DNA of 64,000 nucleotides from Rhizobium sp. P32RR-XVIII (GCF_012641395.1 NZ_JABAIH010000006.1:1-64000), one strand, 5' to 3'; positions 7,041 to 17,145 are shown, counted from the stretch's first letter. Notes: generated by a model not told the origin, from the sequence alone. Made by a program: numbers and translations.

Positions 7041-8558
7041 GTGGGCCAAGGACATCACGACCTATTCGTGATCGGGGGCGGGATCAACGGCTGCGGGATC
7101 GCGCGGGATGCGGCGGGGCGCGGCTATGCGGTGGCGCTGGCGGAGATGGGCGATTTCGCCTCGGGGACGTCGTCGGGGGCGACCAAGCTGATCCATGGCG
7201 GGCTGCGCTATCTCGAGCATTACGAGTTCCGGCTGGTGCGCGAATCGCTGATGGAGCGCGAGGTCTTGTGGGCGATGGCGCCGCACATCATCTGGCCGCT
7301 GCGCTTCGTGCTGCCCTACCAGAAGGGCGGCGTCCGCCCGGCCTGGCTGATCCGCCTCGGGCTGTTCCTCTACGACCATCTCGGCGGCCGCCGGCTGTTG
7401 CCGCCGACGGCGGTGCTTGACCTTCGCCGCGATCCGGCCGGCCAGCCGCTGAAGCCGGTGTTTGCCAAGGCCTTCGAATATTCCGACGGCTGGGTCGACG
7501 ATGCCCGGCTGGTGGTGCTGAACGCCCGCGATGCCGCCGACCGCGGCGCGCTGATCCTGCCGCGCACCAAGGTGGTCTCGGCCCGCCGCGAGGGCGGCCT
7601 GTGGGAGATCGACAGCATGAACATGCTGACCGGCGAGAACCGCCGGCATCGGGCCCGCATGCTGGTCAATGCCGCCGGTCCCTGGGTCGATCAGCTGCTG
7701 CGCGCCGCTTTCGGTCAGAACGAGGCCCGGCATGTGCGCCTCGTGCAGGGCAGCCACATCGTCGTCCGGAAGAAGTTCGAGGGGCCGCGCGCCTATTTCT
7801 TCCAGAACCCCGACAACCGCATCATCTTCGCCATTCCCTACGAGGAGGATTTCACGCTGATCGGCACCACCGATCGCGACTATAACGGCGATCCGCAGGC
7901 AGTCAGGATCTCCGAAGAGGAGACCCATTATCTGTGCGCCGCCGCCAGCGAATATTTCAACGAGCCGGTGAAGCCGGAAGATATCGTCTGGAGCTATTCG
8001 GCGGTGCGGCCGCTCTATGACGACGGCGCCTCGAAGGCGCAGGAGGCGACGCGCGACTACGTGCTGAAGGTGGAGGGCGAGGCCGGTGCCGCACCGCTGC
8101 TCAACGTCTTCGGCGGCAAGCTGACCACCTACCGGCGGCTGTCGGAACATGCGCTGGAAAAGATCGGCGCGGCGATCGGCGAAAAGGGCGCGCCGTGGAC
8201 GGCCAACAGCCATCTGCCGGGCGGCGACTTTCCGGTGCAGGGTTACGAGGCGCAGGTCGCGACGCTCAAGGCAGCCTATCCGTTCCTGGCCGATCCGCAT
8301 GCCCGCAGGCTGACGCGCCGCTACGGCACCCGCGCCAGCGCGCTGCTCGGGCAGGCGCGATCGCTTGGAGACCTCGGCCGCTGCTTCGGATCCGATCTTT
8401 ACGAGGCCGAGGTCGGCTATCTCGTCCAGCACGAATGGGCCATCACCGCCGAAGACGTCCTGTGGCGGCGCTCCAAGAAAGGGCTATATCTGGCAAAGGA
8501 CGAGGTGAAAAATTTGGAGGAGTACATGGCCGCGATCCCTGCGCAACTGGCAGGGTGA
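7041..8558 (+). CDS. glpD: Glycerol-3-phosphate dehydrogenase, FAD-dependent
   Basis: Membrane-associated flavoprotein of 505 residues that oxidises sn-glycerol 3-phosphate to dihydroxyacetone phosphate and passes electrons to the quinone pool. The N terminus has the FAD-binding VIGGGINGCGIARDAAGRGY, followed by TSSGATKLIHGGLRYLEHYE, both hallmarks of GlpD. GDG-type motifs and the C-terminal cap (EVGYLVQHEWAITAEDVLWRR) are present. I place the start at GTG 7041: it follows GGGGAGGGGAAGA at the right distance and gives the family N terminus; an upstream ATG at 6933 would add 36 residues lacking any resemblance. It is the first gene of the glycerol operon and supplies the catabolic step for the imported glycerol. 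No glpK is present in the window. Confidence 0.95.
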   Translation: MGQGHHDLFVIGGGINGCGIARDAAGRGYAVALAEMGDFASGTSSGATKLIHGGLRYLEHYEFRLVRESLMEREVLWAMAPHIIWPLRFVLPYQKGGVRPAWLIRLGLFLYDHLGGRRLLPPTAVLDLRRDPAGQPLKPVFAKAFEYSDGWVDDARLVVLNARDAADRGALILPRTKVVSARREGGLWEIDSMNMLTGENRRHRARMLVNAAGPWVDQLLRAAFGQNEARHVRLVQGSHIVVRKKFEGPRAYFFQNPDNRIIFAIPYEEDFTLIGTTDRDYNGDPQAVRISEEETHYLCAAASEYFNEPVKPEDIVWSYSAVRPLYDDGASKAQEATRDYVLKVEGEAGAAPLLNVFGGKLTTYRRLSEHALEKIGAAIGEKGAPWTANSHLPGGDFPVQGYEAQVATLKAAYPFLADPHARRLTRRYGTRASALLGQARSLGDLGRCFGSDLYEAEVGYLVQHEWAITAEDVLWRRSKKGLYLAKDEVKNLEEYMAAIPAQLAG

Positions 8559-8602
8559 ACAAGCGGCATGTCGTCCCCGTTGTGAGGAGGCACGGGAACG
8601 GA

Positions 8603-9682
8603 ATGCTTGAACTGCGCAATACCACCAAGACGGTGGGGGGTGAATACCATATCTACCCGACCGATCTGACACTTGAACGCGGTACGCTGAACGTCCTGCT
8701 GGGGCCGACGCTCTCCGGCAAGACGTCGCTGATGCGTCTCATGGCCGGGCTCGATCGGCCCACCAGCGGCTCCATCCATTTCGATGGCGTCGATGTAACC
8801 GGCGTGCCGGTGCAGAAACGCAACGTCGCAATGGTCTACCAGCAGTTCATCAATTACCCCGCATTGTCGGTCTATGAGAATATCGCCTCGCCGTTGCGGA
8901 TCTCCGGCCGGGACGCGAAGACGATCGACGCGGAAGTGCGCAAGGCGGCGGAGCTCCTGAAGCTGACGCCCTATCTTGAGCGCACGCCGCTCAACCTTTC
9001 AGGCGGGCAGCAGCAGAGAACGGCGCTTGCCCGCGCCCTTGTCAAGAATGCGGACCTGGTGCTTCTCGACGAGCCGCTCGCCAATCTCGATTACAAGCTT
9101 CGCGAGGAACTGCGCCAGGAACTGCCGAAGATATTCTCCCAGTCGGGCGCGATCTTCATTTATGCGACGACGGAGCCTTCGGAGGCTTTGCTGCTCGGAG
9201 GCAACACTGCCACCCTGCATCAGGGACGCATCACGCAATTCGGTCCTACAATCTCCGTCTATCGACGGCCGACCGATCTGGTGACAGCCAAGACCTTCGC
9301 CGACCCGCCGCTGAACTTTATCTCCGTGTCCAAGACCGGCGCGAGCTTTCAGCACAACGGCCAGATTGGCATTCCCGTGCCGGCGCACCTCGCGACGATG
9401 GGAGAAGGTCCGGTCACCATCGCATTTCACCCGCATCATCTTTCCTTGACGCCGCAGACCGCGGACGCGCCCAGGCTGCGCGCCAAGACGCAGGTCTCGG
9501 AAATTACCGGCTCCGAAAGCTTCGTGCATCTGGATTACGGCGGGGTGCGCTGGGTGATGCTGGAGCATGGCATTCACGACATCGAGCCGGATACGGATCT
9601 CGACGTGTTTCTGGACACGCGTCATCTGCTGGCCTTCGGCGAAGACGGCCGCGCCATCGCTGCCGCGCGGCTGGCGGCATAG
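8603..9682 (+). CDS. glpS: Glycerol ABC transporter ATPase GlpS (no switch histidine)
   Basis: One of two different ATPases of the glycerol importer, 359 residues. Walker A is GPTLSGKT (34-41), Q loop at VYQQ (about 79), intact signature LSGGQQQR (132-139) and Walker B LVLLDE (about 152-157). The switch region, usually VTHD, reads ATTEPSEA: Thr190 stands where the catalytic histidine is expected. A C-terminal regulatory domain follows. The start ATG 8603 has GAGGAGG about 14 nt upstream; the frame is open much further upstream inside glpD but those residues are not family-like. It lies 44 nt after glpD and 8 nt before glpT. The gene order matches the rhizobial glpDSTPQUV operon known from R. 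leguminosarum. Confidence 0.9.
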   Translation: MLELRNTTKTVGGEYHIYPTDLTLERGTLNVLLGPTLSGKTSLMRLMAGLDRPTSGSIHFDGVDVTGVPVQKRNVAMVYQQFINYPALSVYENIASPLRISGRDAKTIDAEVRKAAELLKLTPYLERTPLNLSGGQQQRTALARALVKNADLVLLDEPLANLDYKLREELRQELPKIFSQSGAIFIYATTEPSEALLLGGNTATLHQGRITQFGPTISVYRRPTDLVTAKTFADPPLNFISVSKTGASFQHNGQIGIPVPAHLATMGEGPVTIAFHPHHLSLTPQTADAPRLRAKTQVSEITGSESFVHLDYGGVRWVMLEHGIHDIEPDTDLDVFLDTRHLLAFGEDGRAIAAARLAA

Positions 9683-9690
9683 GGGGTAAA

Positions 9691-10761
9691 ATGGCACGGA
9701 TTACGCTCGATCACATCCGTCATGCCTACGGGCCGAACCCGAAGACGGACAACGACTATGCCCTGAAGGAAGTCGATCACGAATGGACCGACGGCGGCGC
9801 CTATGCGCTTCTCGGACCATCGGGATGTGGAAAGACGACGCTCCTCAATATCATCTCCGGCCTGCTGCAGCCATCGCACGGACGCATCCTGTTCGACGGC
9901 GTGGACGTGACCATGCTTTCGACGCAGGCCCGCAACATTGCGCAGGTTTTCCAGTTTCCCGTCATCTACGACACGATGACGGTTTACGACAATCTCGCCT
10001 TTCCGCTTCGCAACCGCGGTGTTCCGGAACAGGAGGTCGACCGTCGCGTTCGCGAAACGCTCGAGATGATCGATCTCGCCGATTGGGCCAAGCGCAAGGC
10101 CCGCGGGCTGACGGCGGATCAGAAGCAGAAGATCTCGCTTGGACGCGGTCTGGTGCGAAACGACGTCAATGCGATCCTTTTCGACGAACCGCTGACCGTC
10201 ATCGATCCGCACATGAAATGGGTGCTGCGGTCGCAGTTGAAGCGGCTGCACAAGCAGTTCGGCTTCACGATGGTCTACGTGACGCATGATCAAACGGAGG
10301 CGCTGACCTTCGCCGAGAAGGTCGTCGTCATGTACGAAGGAGAGATTGTGCAGATCGGCACCCCGGCCGAGCTCTTTGAGCGTCCGAGCCACACTTTCGT
10401 CGGTTATTTCATCGGCTCGCCGGGCATGAACCTCATGCCGGCTAAAGTCACCGGCAATCAAGTCAAGGTCGGCAGCGAGACACTCAATCTCAGCTACGCG
10501 CCCAAGACGAATGGGGCGGCCAAAATCGAACTTGGCATCCGCCCGGAATTCATCCGCCTCGGACGGCAGGGCATGCCCGTCGCGATCTCAAAAGTCGAGG
10601 ATATCGGCAGGCAGAAGATCGTTCGCGCCCGATTTGCCGATCAGCCGATCGCGATCGTCGTGCCGGAGGATGCAGAGATCCCGGTAGACGCGCGGGTCAG
10701 CTTCGATCCGGACGCCATCAGCATCTACGCCGATTCATGGCGTATCGGCAGGGAGGGCTGA
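9691..10761 (+). CDS. glpT: Glycerol ABC transporter ATPase GlpT (degenerate signature)
   Basis: Second ATPase of the importer, 356 residues; not related to the glycerol-3-phosphate antiporter of the same name in enterobacteria. Walker A GPSGCGKT (42-49), Walker B AILFDEP (161-167) and switch histidine H199 (YVTHDQTEAL) are canonical. The signature motif is not: where LSGGQ is expected the protein reads LTADQK (140-145), and the D loop reads TVIDPHMK. The C-terminal TOBE-like domain contains FIGSPGMNLMPAKV and GIRPEFIRL. The start has GGGGG 4-9 nt before ATG. It presumably forms a heterodimer with GlpS, since the two defects fall in the same composite site. Confidence 0.9.
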   Translation: MARITLDHIRHAYGPNPKTDNDYALKEVDHEWTDGGAYALLGPSGCGKTTLLNIISGLLQPSHGRILFDGVDVTMLSTQARNIAQVFQFPVIYDTMTVYDNLAFPLRNRGVPEQEVDRRVRETLEMIDLADWAKRKARGLTADQKQKISLGRGLVRNDVNAILFDEPLTVIDPHMKWVLRSQLKRLHKQFGFTMVYVTHDQTEALTFAEKVVVMYEGEIVQIGTPAELFERPSHTFVGYFIGSPGMNLMPAKVTGNQVKVGSETLNLSYAPKTNGAAKIELGIRPEFIRLGRQGMPVAISKVEDIGRQKIVRARFADQPIAIVVPEDAEIPVDARVSFDPDAISIYADSWRIGREG

Positions 10762-10763
10762 CC

Positions 10764-11630
<867 letters not shown>

Positions 11631-11644
11631 GGAGGGAGGGGAAA

Positions 11645-12469
11645 ATGAAAGCCAAGAAATACAAACCTGCCGGCAACTTCTCCTGGATCGTTTCGACGCT
11701 CTACATCCTCTTTCTGCTGCTGCCGATCTACTGGCTGATCAACATGAGCTTCAAGGAGAACGCCGAGATCACCGGCACCTTCTCGCTCTGGCCGCTGAAC
11801 CCGACAATACGGAATTACGCGGTGATCTTCACCGACCCATCCTGGTACAGAGGTTACATCAATTCCATCATCTATGTCGTGATGAACACGGTGATATCGG
11901 TGCTGGCGGCCCTCCCCGCGGCCTACGCCTTCTCGCGATACCGCTTTCTCGGCGACAAGCATCTGTTCTTCTGGCTGCTGACAAACAGGATGGCTCCCCC
12001 GGCGGTTTTCGCGCTTCCCTTCTTCCAGCTCTATTCGGCCTTCGGCCTCATCGACACGCATATCGCGGTTGCCCTGGCGCACTGCCTTTTCAACGTGCCG
12101 CTGGCGGTCTGGATCCTCGAAGGCTTCATGTCGGGCGTGCCGAAGGAAATCGACGAGACGGCCTATATCGACGGCTATTCGTTCCCGCGCTTCTTCGTGA
12201 AGATCTTCATGCCGCTGATTGCCAGCGGCATCGGCGTCGCCGCTTTCTTCTGCTTCATGTTTTCGTGGGTCGAACTGCTGCTTGCCCGCACGCTGACGAC
12301 GACGGCCGCAAAGCCGATTTCGGCGATCATGACCCGCACCGTTTCCGCGGCCGGCATGGATTGGGGTGTTCTGGCGGCAGCCGGCGTGCTGACGATCGTG
12401 CCGGGTGCGCTCGTCATTTATTTCGTCCGGAACTACATCGCCAAGGGTTTCGCGCTCGGGCGCGTTTGA
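11645..12469 (+). CDS. glpQ: Glycerol ABC transporter permease GlpQ
   Basis: MalG-type permease of 274 residues, six spans, with EAA loop DETAYIDGYSFPRFFVKIFM near residue 175 and the C-terminal tail NYIAKGFALGRV that contacts the ATPases. The ATG at 11645 follows GAGGAGGGAGGGG, a very strong ribosome site; the open frame upstream lies within glpP and is not used. It should not be confused with GlpQ glycerophosphodiesterase. Partner of GlpP. Confidence 0.9.
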   Translation: MKAKKYKPAGNFSWIVSTLYILFLLLPIYWLINMSFKENAEITGTFSLWPLNPTIRNYAVIFTDPSWYRGYINSIIYVVMNTVISVLAALPAAYAFSRYRFLGDKHLFFWLLTNRMAPPAVFALPFFQLYSAFGLIDTHIAVALAHCLFNVPLAVWILEGFMSGVPKEIDETAYIDGYSFPRFFVKIFMPLIASGIGVAAFFCFMFSWVELLLARTLTTTAAKPISAIMTRTVSAAGMDWGVLAAAGVLTIVPGALVIYFVRNYIAKGFALGRV

Positions 12470-12481
12470 GGGGAGCTGGAT

Positions 12482-12763
12482 ATGAACTTTTCCTGGATGG
12501 CGTGGACGTTGCCGACAGCGTTGTTCTTTCTGACGATCCTGTTGCTGCTGATCGGCATGAGCATCTGGGAATATTTTGCGCCGGGAGGCTCCCCGCGGGT
12601 CGGCATCCTGCGTTTCGAGACGACGCGCGGGGACCGCCTCTTCGTCTCGCTGCTCGGCGCCGCATTCATTCATCTCGCATGGCTGGGCCTTGTGGGGCCT
12701 AACCTGTGGTGGGCTCTTGCCCTCTCCGTAGTCTACGCCCTCGGCGTATTCCGCTACGTGTGA
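12482..12763 (+). CDS. glpU: Small membrane protein GlpU (DUF2160)
   Basis: Protein of 93 residues with three hydrophobic spans: MNFSWMAWTLPTALFFLTIL at the N terminus, a middle span around residues 58-72 (LGAAFIHLAWLGL) and a last one at residues 73-90 (NLWWALALSVVYALGVF). It sits between the permeases and the binding protein of the glycerol operon, as in R. leguminosarum, and belongs to a small family found almost only in this setting. Its role is not established; an accessory subunit of the importer is the obvious guess. GGGGAGC precedes the ATG at about 8 nt. Confidence 0.85.
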   Translation: MNFSWMAWTLPTALFFLTILLLLIGMSIWEYFAPGGSPRVGILRFETTRGDRLFVSLLGAAFIHLAWLGLVGPNLWWALALSVVYALGVFRYV

Positions 12764-12843
12764 CGGCAAGGAGATACAGATGGCCGGGGGTAGGTCTGGC
12801 CGCCTGAGACGTGCAAATGCAATCGCAACTCTGGGAGGATATT

Positions 12844-14568
12844 ATGCGAAGGCATCTATTAGCGACAACAGCAGGCATTTTGCTGGCCATGGCCGGCTCC
12901 GCTTACGCGGGGATGGATGAGGCGAAAGCCTTTCTGGACAAGGAAATCGGGGATCTCTCGACGCTTTCCCGCGCCGATCAGGAAAAGGAAATGCAGTGGT
13001 TTATCGATGCGGCGAAGCCTTTCGCCGGGATGGAGATCAAGGTGGTTTCCGAGCCCATCGAAACCCACAGCTATGAGCAGAAGGTTCTGGCGCCGGCATT
13101 CAGCGCTATAACGGGCATCAAGATTACCCATGACATCATCGGTGAAGGTGACGTGATCGAGAAACTGCAGACGCAAATGCAGTCGGGAGAGAACATCTAC
13201 GACGCCTATGTCAACGACTCCGACCTAATCGGCACGCATTGGCGCTACCTGCAGGCGCGCTCCCTGACCGATTGGATGGCGAATGAAGGCAAGGACGTCA
13301 CCAACCCCGGCCTCGACATCGCCGACTTCATTGGCACAAGCTTTACGACGGCTCCGGACAAGGAACTGTACCAGTTGCCGGACCAGCAGTTCGCGAACCT
13401 CTACTGGTTCCGATACGACTGGTTCAACGACGAGAAGAACAAGGCCGACTTCAAGGCTAAGTACGGCTACGATCTCGGCGTTCCGGTCAACTGGTCTGCA
13501 TACGAGGACATCGCCGAGTTCTTCACCGGCCGCGAGATCGACGGCAAAAAGGTCTATGGCCACATGGACTATGGCAAGAAGGACCCGTCGCTCGGATGGC
13601 GCTTCACCGATGCCTGGCTCTCAATGGCCGGCAACGGCGACAAGGGTCTGCCGAACGGTCTGCCGGTCGACGAATGGGGTATCAAGGTCGACGAGAACTC
13701 GCGGCCGGTCGGCTCGTGCGTGGCGCGCGGCGGTGACACCAACGGCCCGGCGGCGGTCTATTCGCTCCAAAAATATCTCGATTGGCTGAAGGCCTACGCG
13801 CCGCCGGAAGCCCAGGGGATGACTTTCTCCGAGTCCGGCCCGGTGCCGGCGCAGGGACAGATCGCCCAGCAGATCTTCTGGTACACCGCCTTTACCGCCA
13901 ACATGGTCGCGCCCGGCCTGCCGGTGGTGAATGAGGACGGCTCGCCGAAATGGCGCATGGCGCCGAGCCCGCACGGCGTATACTGGAAGGATGGCATGAA
14001 ACTCGGCTATCAGGACGTGGGTTCCTGGACGATCCTGAAGTCGACGCCTGACGACCGGGCCAAGGCAGCTTGGCTCTATGCCCAGTTCGTCACCTCGAAG
14101 ACCGTGGACGTGAAGAAGAGCCATGTCGGCTTGACCTTCATCCGCGAGTCCACGATCCGCGACAAGAGCTTCACCGAGCGTGCGCCGAAGCTCGGCGGTC
14201 TGATCGAGTTCTATCGCTCGCCGGCCCGCGTGCAGTGGTCGCCGACCGGCACGAACGTGCCTGACTACCCGAAGCTCGCCCAGCTCTGGTGGCAGGCGAT
14301 CGGTGAGGCGGCAACTGGGGCTCAGACGCCGCAGGAAGCGATGGATTCGCTTTGCTCCGAGCAGGAAAAGGTGCTGCAGCGCCTGGAACGAGCAAAGGTC
14401 CAAGGCGACATTGGTCCGAAGCTCGCCGAAGAGCATGATCTCGAATACTGGAACAAGGATGCCGCCGGAAAAGGCAATCTCGCTCCGCAGCTGAAGGTCG
14501 AGAACGAGAAAGAGAAGCCGATCACGATCAACTACGACGAACTGGTCAAGAGCTGGCAGTCGAACTGA
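12844..14568 (+). CDS. glpV: Glycerol ABC transporter substrate-binding protein GlpV
   Basis: Periplasmic binding protein of 574 residues, much longer than the about 420 of usual CUT1 binding proteins. The signal peptide is MRRHLLATTAGILLAMAGSA with cleavage near residue 22 (AYA). The ATG at 12844 follows CTGGGAGGATATT; an ATG at 12811 would put 11 residues before the signal peptide. It lies at the end of the glycerol operon, unlike most binding-protein genes, which come first. The extra length is in the mature domain, including a C-terminal charged region (KDAAGKGNLAPQLKVENEKE). It is followed by a GC-rich hairpin. Confidence 0.9.
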   Translation: MRRHLLATTAGILLAMAGSAYAGMDEAKAFLDKEIGDLSTLSRADQEKEMQWFIDAAKPFAGMEIKVVSEPIETHSYEQKVLAPAFSAITGIKITHDIIGEGDVIEKLQTQMQSGENIYDAYVNDSDLIGTHWRYLQARSLTDWMANEGKDVTNPGLDIADFIGTSFTTAPDKELYQLPDQQFANLYWFRYDWFNDEKNKADFKAKYGYDLGVPVNWSAYEDIAEFFTGREIDGKKVYGHMDYGKKDPSLGWRFTDAWLSMAGNGDKGLPNGLPVDEWGIKVDENSRPVGSCVARGGDTNGPAAVYSLQKYLDWLKAYAPPEAQGMTFSESGPVPAQGQIAQQIFWYTAFTANMVAPGLPVVNEDGSPKWRMAPSPHGVYWKDGMKLGYQDVGSWTILKSTPDDRAKAAWLYAQFVTSKTVDVKKSHVGLTFIRESTIRDKSFTERAPKLGGLIEFYRSPARVQWSPTGTNVPDYPKLAQLWWQAIGEAATGAQTPQEAMDSLCSEQEKVLQRLERAKVQGDIGPKLAEEHDLEYWNKDAAGKGNLAPQLKVENEKEKPITINYDELVKSWQSN

Positions 14569-14579
14569 TCGTCATCGGA

Positions 14580-14610
14580 GCGGGCCGGGGGAACGAGGCT
14601 TCCGGCCCGC
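14580..14610 (+). terminator. GC-rich hairpin after the glycerol operon
   Basis: The arms GCGGGCCGG (14580-14588) and CCGGCCCGC (14602-14610) pair perfectly around a 13-nt loop, 12 nt after the glpV stop. There is no T tract, so termination may be partial or the hairpin may protect the mRNA end. Confidence 0.55.
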
Positions 14611-14694
14611 GTCACAAGCTTTGTACCGCAAGGGAACAAGTCCAGCGACTGTGGAGTTATTCAGCGCATCCAATTCGATTGTGCTGGATAGAAA

Positions 14695-16227
14695 ATGACG
14701 GATTTTCGAGCCATTTCCGATAACCGCAGGTCAGCCAAAGCAATTGATTACATTACCACGGTCGCTCGCCGCCGCGCAGTCCCCCCCGCCGTACCGGACG
14801 GTATCGTCAGCCAGGGCCGAAACGCCTGGCGTGTGGGCAGGGCGGACAAGGCGGCCTTTCTGGTTGACGGCGCAACCTATTTCGCCGCGCTTGATCAGGC
14901 TGTGCGACAGGCAAGACATTCGATCTGGATCATCGGCTGGGATTTTGATCCCGATATCCGGTTGAGACCAAATGCAAGCTCACAGACACTTCGTGAGCTC
15001 CTGCTGGAACTTGCGGACGATAACCCCTCGCTACAGATCCGGATTTTGGTCTGGGGCATGGGGCCGATCTATTCCGGCAAGACACTGAAGCTCTTCAAGG
15101 AAAGCGACTTTTCTGCACACCCTCAGATCAACCTGCGTTTCGACTTGCGGCACCCGTTGCGTGGCTGCCACCATCAAAAGCTGGTTTCCGTCGATGACAG
15201 CGTCGGCTTCCTCGGCGGTATAGATCTGACGGCCCGGCGCTGGGACGAGCCGGACCATCGCGTCGACAACCCGCATCGTAAGACGCCCGATGGGGTGCCT
15301 TACGGTCCAGTGCACGACATGCAGGCGATGATTTCCGGCGAAGCTGGGCGACTGATCGGCGAGGTGTGCCGGCGGCGATGGAAACAGGCAACTGGTGAGG
15401 CGATCGTAGCCTCTCCCGAGGGAGCCGTGCCATGGCCGCCTGCGATCCCCCCGGAGATGGAGCATGTGAAGGCAGCCATTGCACTCACAGAGCCGGGACT
15501 GATTGGCAAACGCGGGCGCTTCGAAGCCTTCCGCCTGACGCGCGATGCCATAAATGCAGCGAAGAAATACATCTATATCGAGACGCAATATCTCGCCTCT
15601 TTCGGCGTAGCGCGGGCGATTGCGAAACGCCTCAGAGAGGCTGATGGCCCGGAGATTGCCGTTCTGGTCACAAAGAGCTCGCACGGCCTTATCGAAAAGC
15701 TGACAATGGGCAACAACCGCGACCGGTTGATCCGCAGGCTCAAACGCATCGACCGGCATGACCGCTTGCGCGTGATGTACCCGGTAGTGCCGGACGGGCA
15801 AGATGGCGAGCAGGAGGTCATCATTCATTCCAAGGTGGTCATCGTCGATGATCATTTCATTCGAATCGGCTCGTCCAATCTCAACAACCGTTCGGAGGGG
15901 CTCGATACGGAATGTGACCTGGCAATCGAGGCCGAAAGCGACGTTCACCGGCGGGCAATAGCGTCGCTCCGGTACCGGCTGATTGCCGAGCATCTCGATG
16001 CCACGCCGGAGGCGGTGCGCGACATGGAAAGAGAGAGGCGATCGCTGCTCGCTACCCTAGAGGCACTGAATTTCCGCAAAAGAGGTCTTCGCCATTTTGC
16101 GGTCGATGTCTTCCGAGGCCAGACATCGCCGATGATCGGGACCGCCCTCGTTGACCCCCGCCGGCCCTATTGGCTGCTACAGAAGCTGCGTCTGCGCATC
16201 GGCCGGCTGATCAGCGTTATCTTCTGA
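14695..16227 (+). CDS. Phospholipase D / cardiolipin synthase-like protein
   Basis: Protein of 510 residues with two HKD motifs, the catalytic signature of the PLD superfamily: HHQKLVSVDD near residue 158 with downstream GGIDLTARRWD, and IHSKVVIVDD near residue 378 with GSSNLNNRS. Both histidines, lysines and aspartates are present, so it should be active as a phospholipase D or phosphatidyl-transferase such as cardiolipin synthase. I see no signal peptide or clear membrane anchor. Its neighbours encode a YbhN-like membrane protein and an EEP-family phosphatase, the same three families that lie together in E. coli as ybhP-clsB-ybhN, which favours a role in phospholipid metabolism. Its last 51 bases overlap the 3' end of the opposite-strand gene. 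Confidence 0.85.
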   Translation: MTDFRAISDNRRSAKAIDYITTVARRRAVPPAVPDGIVSQGRNAWRVGRADKAAFLVDGATYFAALDQAVRQARHSIWIIGWDFDPDIRLRPNASSQTLRELLLELADDNPSLQIRILVWGMGPIYSGKTLKLFKESDFSAHPQINLRFDLRHPLRGCHHQKLVSVDDSVGFLGGIDLTARRWDEPDHRVDNPHRKTPDGVPYGPVHDMQAMISGEAGRLIGEVCRRRWKQATGEAIVASPEGAVPWPPAIPPEMEHVKAAIALTEPGLIGKRGRFEAFRLTRDAINAAKKYIYIETQYLASFGVARAIAKRLREADGPEIAVLVTKSSHGLIEKLTMGNNRDRLIRRLKRIDRHDRLRVMYPVVPDGQDGEQEVIIHSKVVIVDDHFIRIGSSNLNNRSEGLDTECDLAIEAESDVHRRAIASLRYRLIAEHLDATPEAVRDMERERRSLLATLEALNFRKRGLRHFAVDVFRGQTSPMIGTALVDPRRPYWLLQKLRLRIGRLISVIF

Positions 16228-17145
16228 CACCTTCTTGCGCCTGTGGAACACGACCTCGCTGATCGCGAAAACTGGGAGGCCGATCAGCAATGGAAGCAGG
16301 AAATAGATCATCCTGAAGGCGACCAGAGCGCCTATGGAAGCGGCCCCGGGCAGGACGTGGCTGATTGTTGCTTCCAGGACACCCAGACCTCCTGGTACGT
16401 GCGTGGTGAGGACCGCGAGGTTGGCAAGCACATAGGCCGTCGCCGTTTGGACAAAGCTTACGTTTCCCTGGGCCACCAGCATCTGACGCAGGCAGGCTGC
16501 GACGAAGATGAAGTTCAGCGTGCCGATGAAGACCTGGCCAAACGCGATCTTCAGGCTTGGCATTTCAAACCTCCATTTCCTCAGATGCAAAGGGGCGCGC
16601 AGGGTCGCGGAAAGCACGAGGTAGAGAGCGGGAAAGCCGAGACAGGCGAGGCCGAGGCTGAACAGTCCGGCCCGGTTGAGCTTGAGGAGGTTTGCAGCGT
16701 CCTGCGGGTTGAAGAGCAAGGCGAGGCCGGCGAGCGCCGATAGGCCGATACCCACGGTCAGGCCGCAAAACAGGATGACCTTGGCAATCTCTTCGGCATT
16801 CAAGCCGGCCCGTGAATAGAAACGGTAACGGACAGCGCCGCTGCTCAGCGCGGCGAAACCAAGGTTATGCCCGATCGAGAGACTGGTGAAGGAGGCAAGG
16901 GCGGCTTTCGGATAGGGCAGCGGTTTTCCAGCGTAGCGGAGTGCCAGCCAGTCGAAGCCGGTAAGACAGACATAGGAACCGGCTGCAAAGCCAAGGCCCG
17001 CGATAAGGCGGAGGCCGGGTATCGCGCGGATCGACTCCACGACTTCGCTCAGTGTGTAGCGGCTGAAGACCCTGTAGAGCAGGTAAGCGGCCAGCAGGAG
17101 GCCGAGAACGAGGGTTGCATTGATGAGCGCTCGCTTTGCAGACAT
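16177..17145 (-). CDS. YbhN/MprF-N-type integral membrane protein (lysylphosphatidylglycerol synthase TM family)
   Basis: Membrane protein of 322 residues with about eight hydrophobic spans, matching the UPF0104 / LPG_synthase_TM family. Signature-like pieces are LSIGHNLGFAALSSGAVRYRFY and ANLAVLTTHVPGGLGVLEAT, the latter with the PGGLGxxE element typical of the flippase domain of MprF. There is no synthase domain, so it is the stand-alone form, proposed to move lipids across the membrane. The start is taken at 17145 (MSAKRALINATLVLGLLLAA); the upstream part of the open frame is polar and lies in the divergent gene. It converges on and overlaps the phospholipase gene and diverges from the EEP gene, with a 66-bp shared promoter gap. 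Confidence 0.85.
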   Translation of the reverse strand: MSAKRALINATLVLGLLLAAYLLYRVFSRYTLSEVVESIRAIPGLRLIAGLGFAAGSYVCLTGFDWLALRYAGKPLPYPKAALASFTSLSIGHNLGFAALSSGAVRYRFYSRAGLNAEEIAKVILFCGLTVGIGLSALAGLALLFNPQDAANLLKLNRAGLFSLGLACLGFPALYLVLSATLRAPLHLRKWRFEMPSLKIAFGQVFIGTLNFIFVAACLRQMLVAQGNVSFVQTATAYVLANLAVLTTHVPGGLGVLEATISHVLPGAASIGALVAFRMIYFLLPLLIGLPVFAISEVVFHRRKKVSEDNADQPADAQTQLL

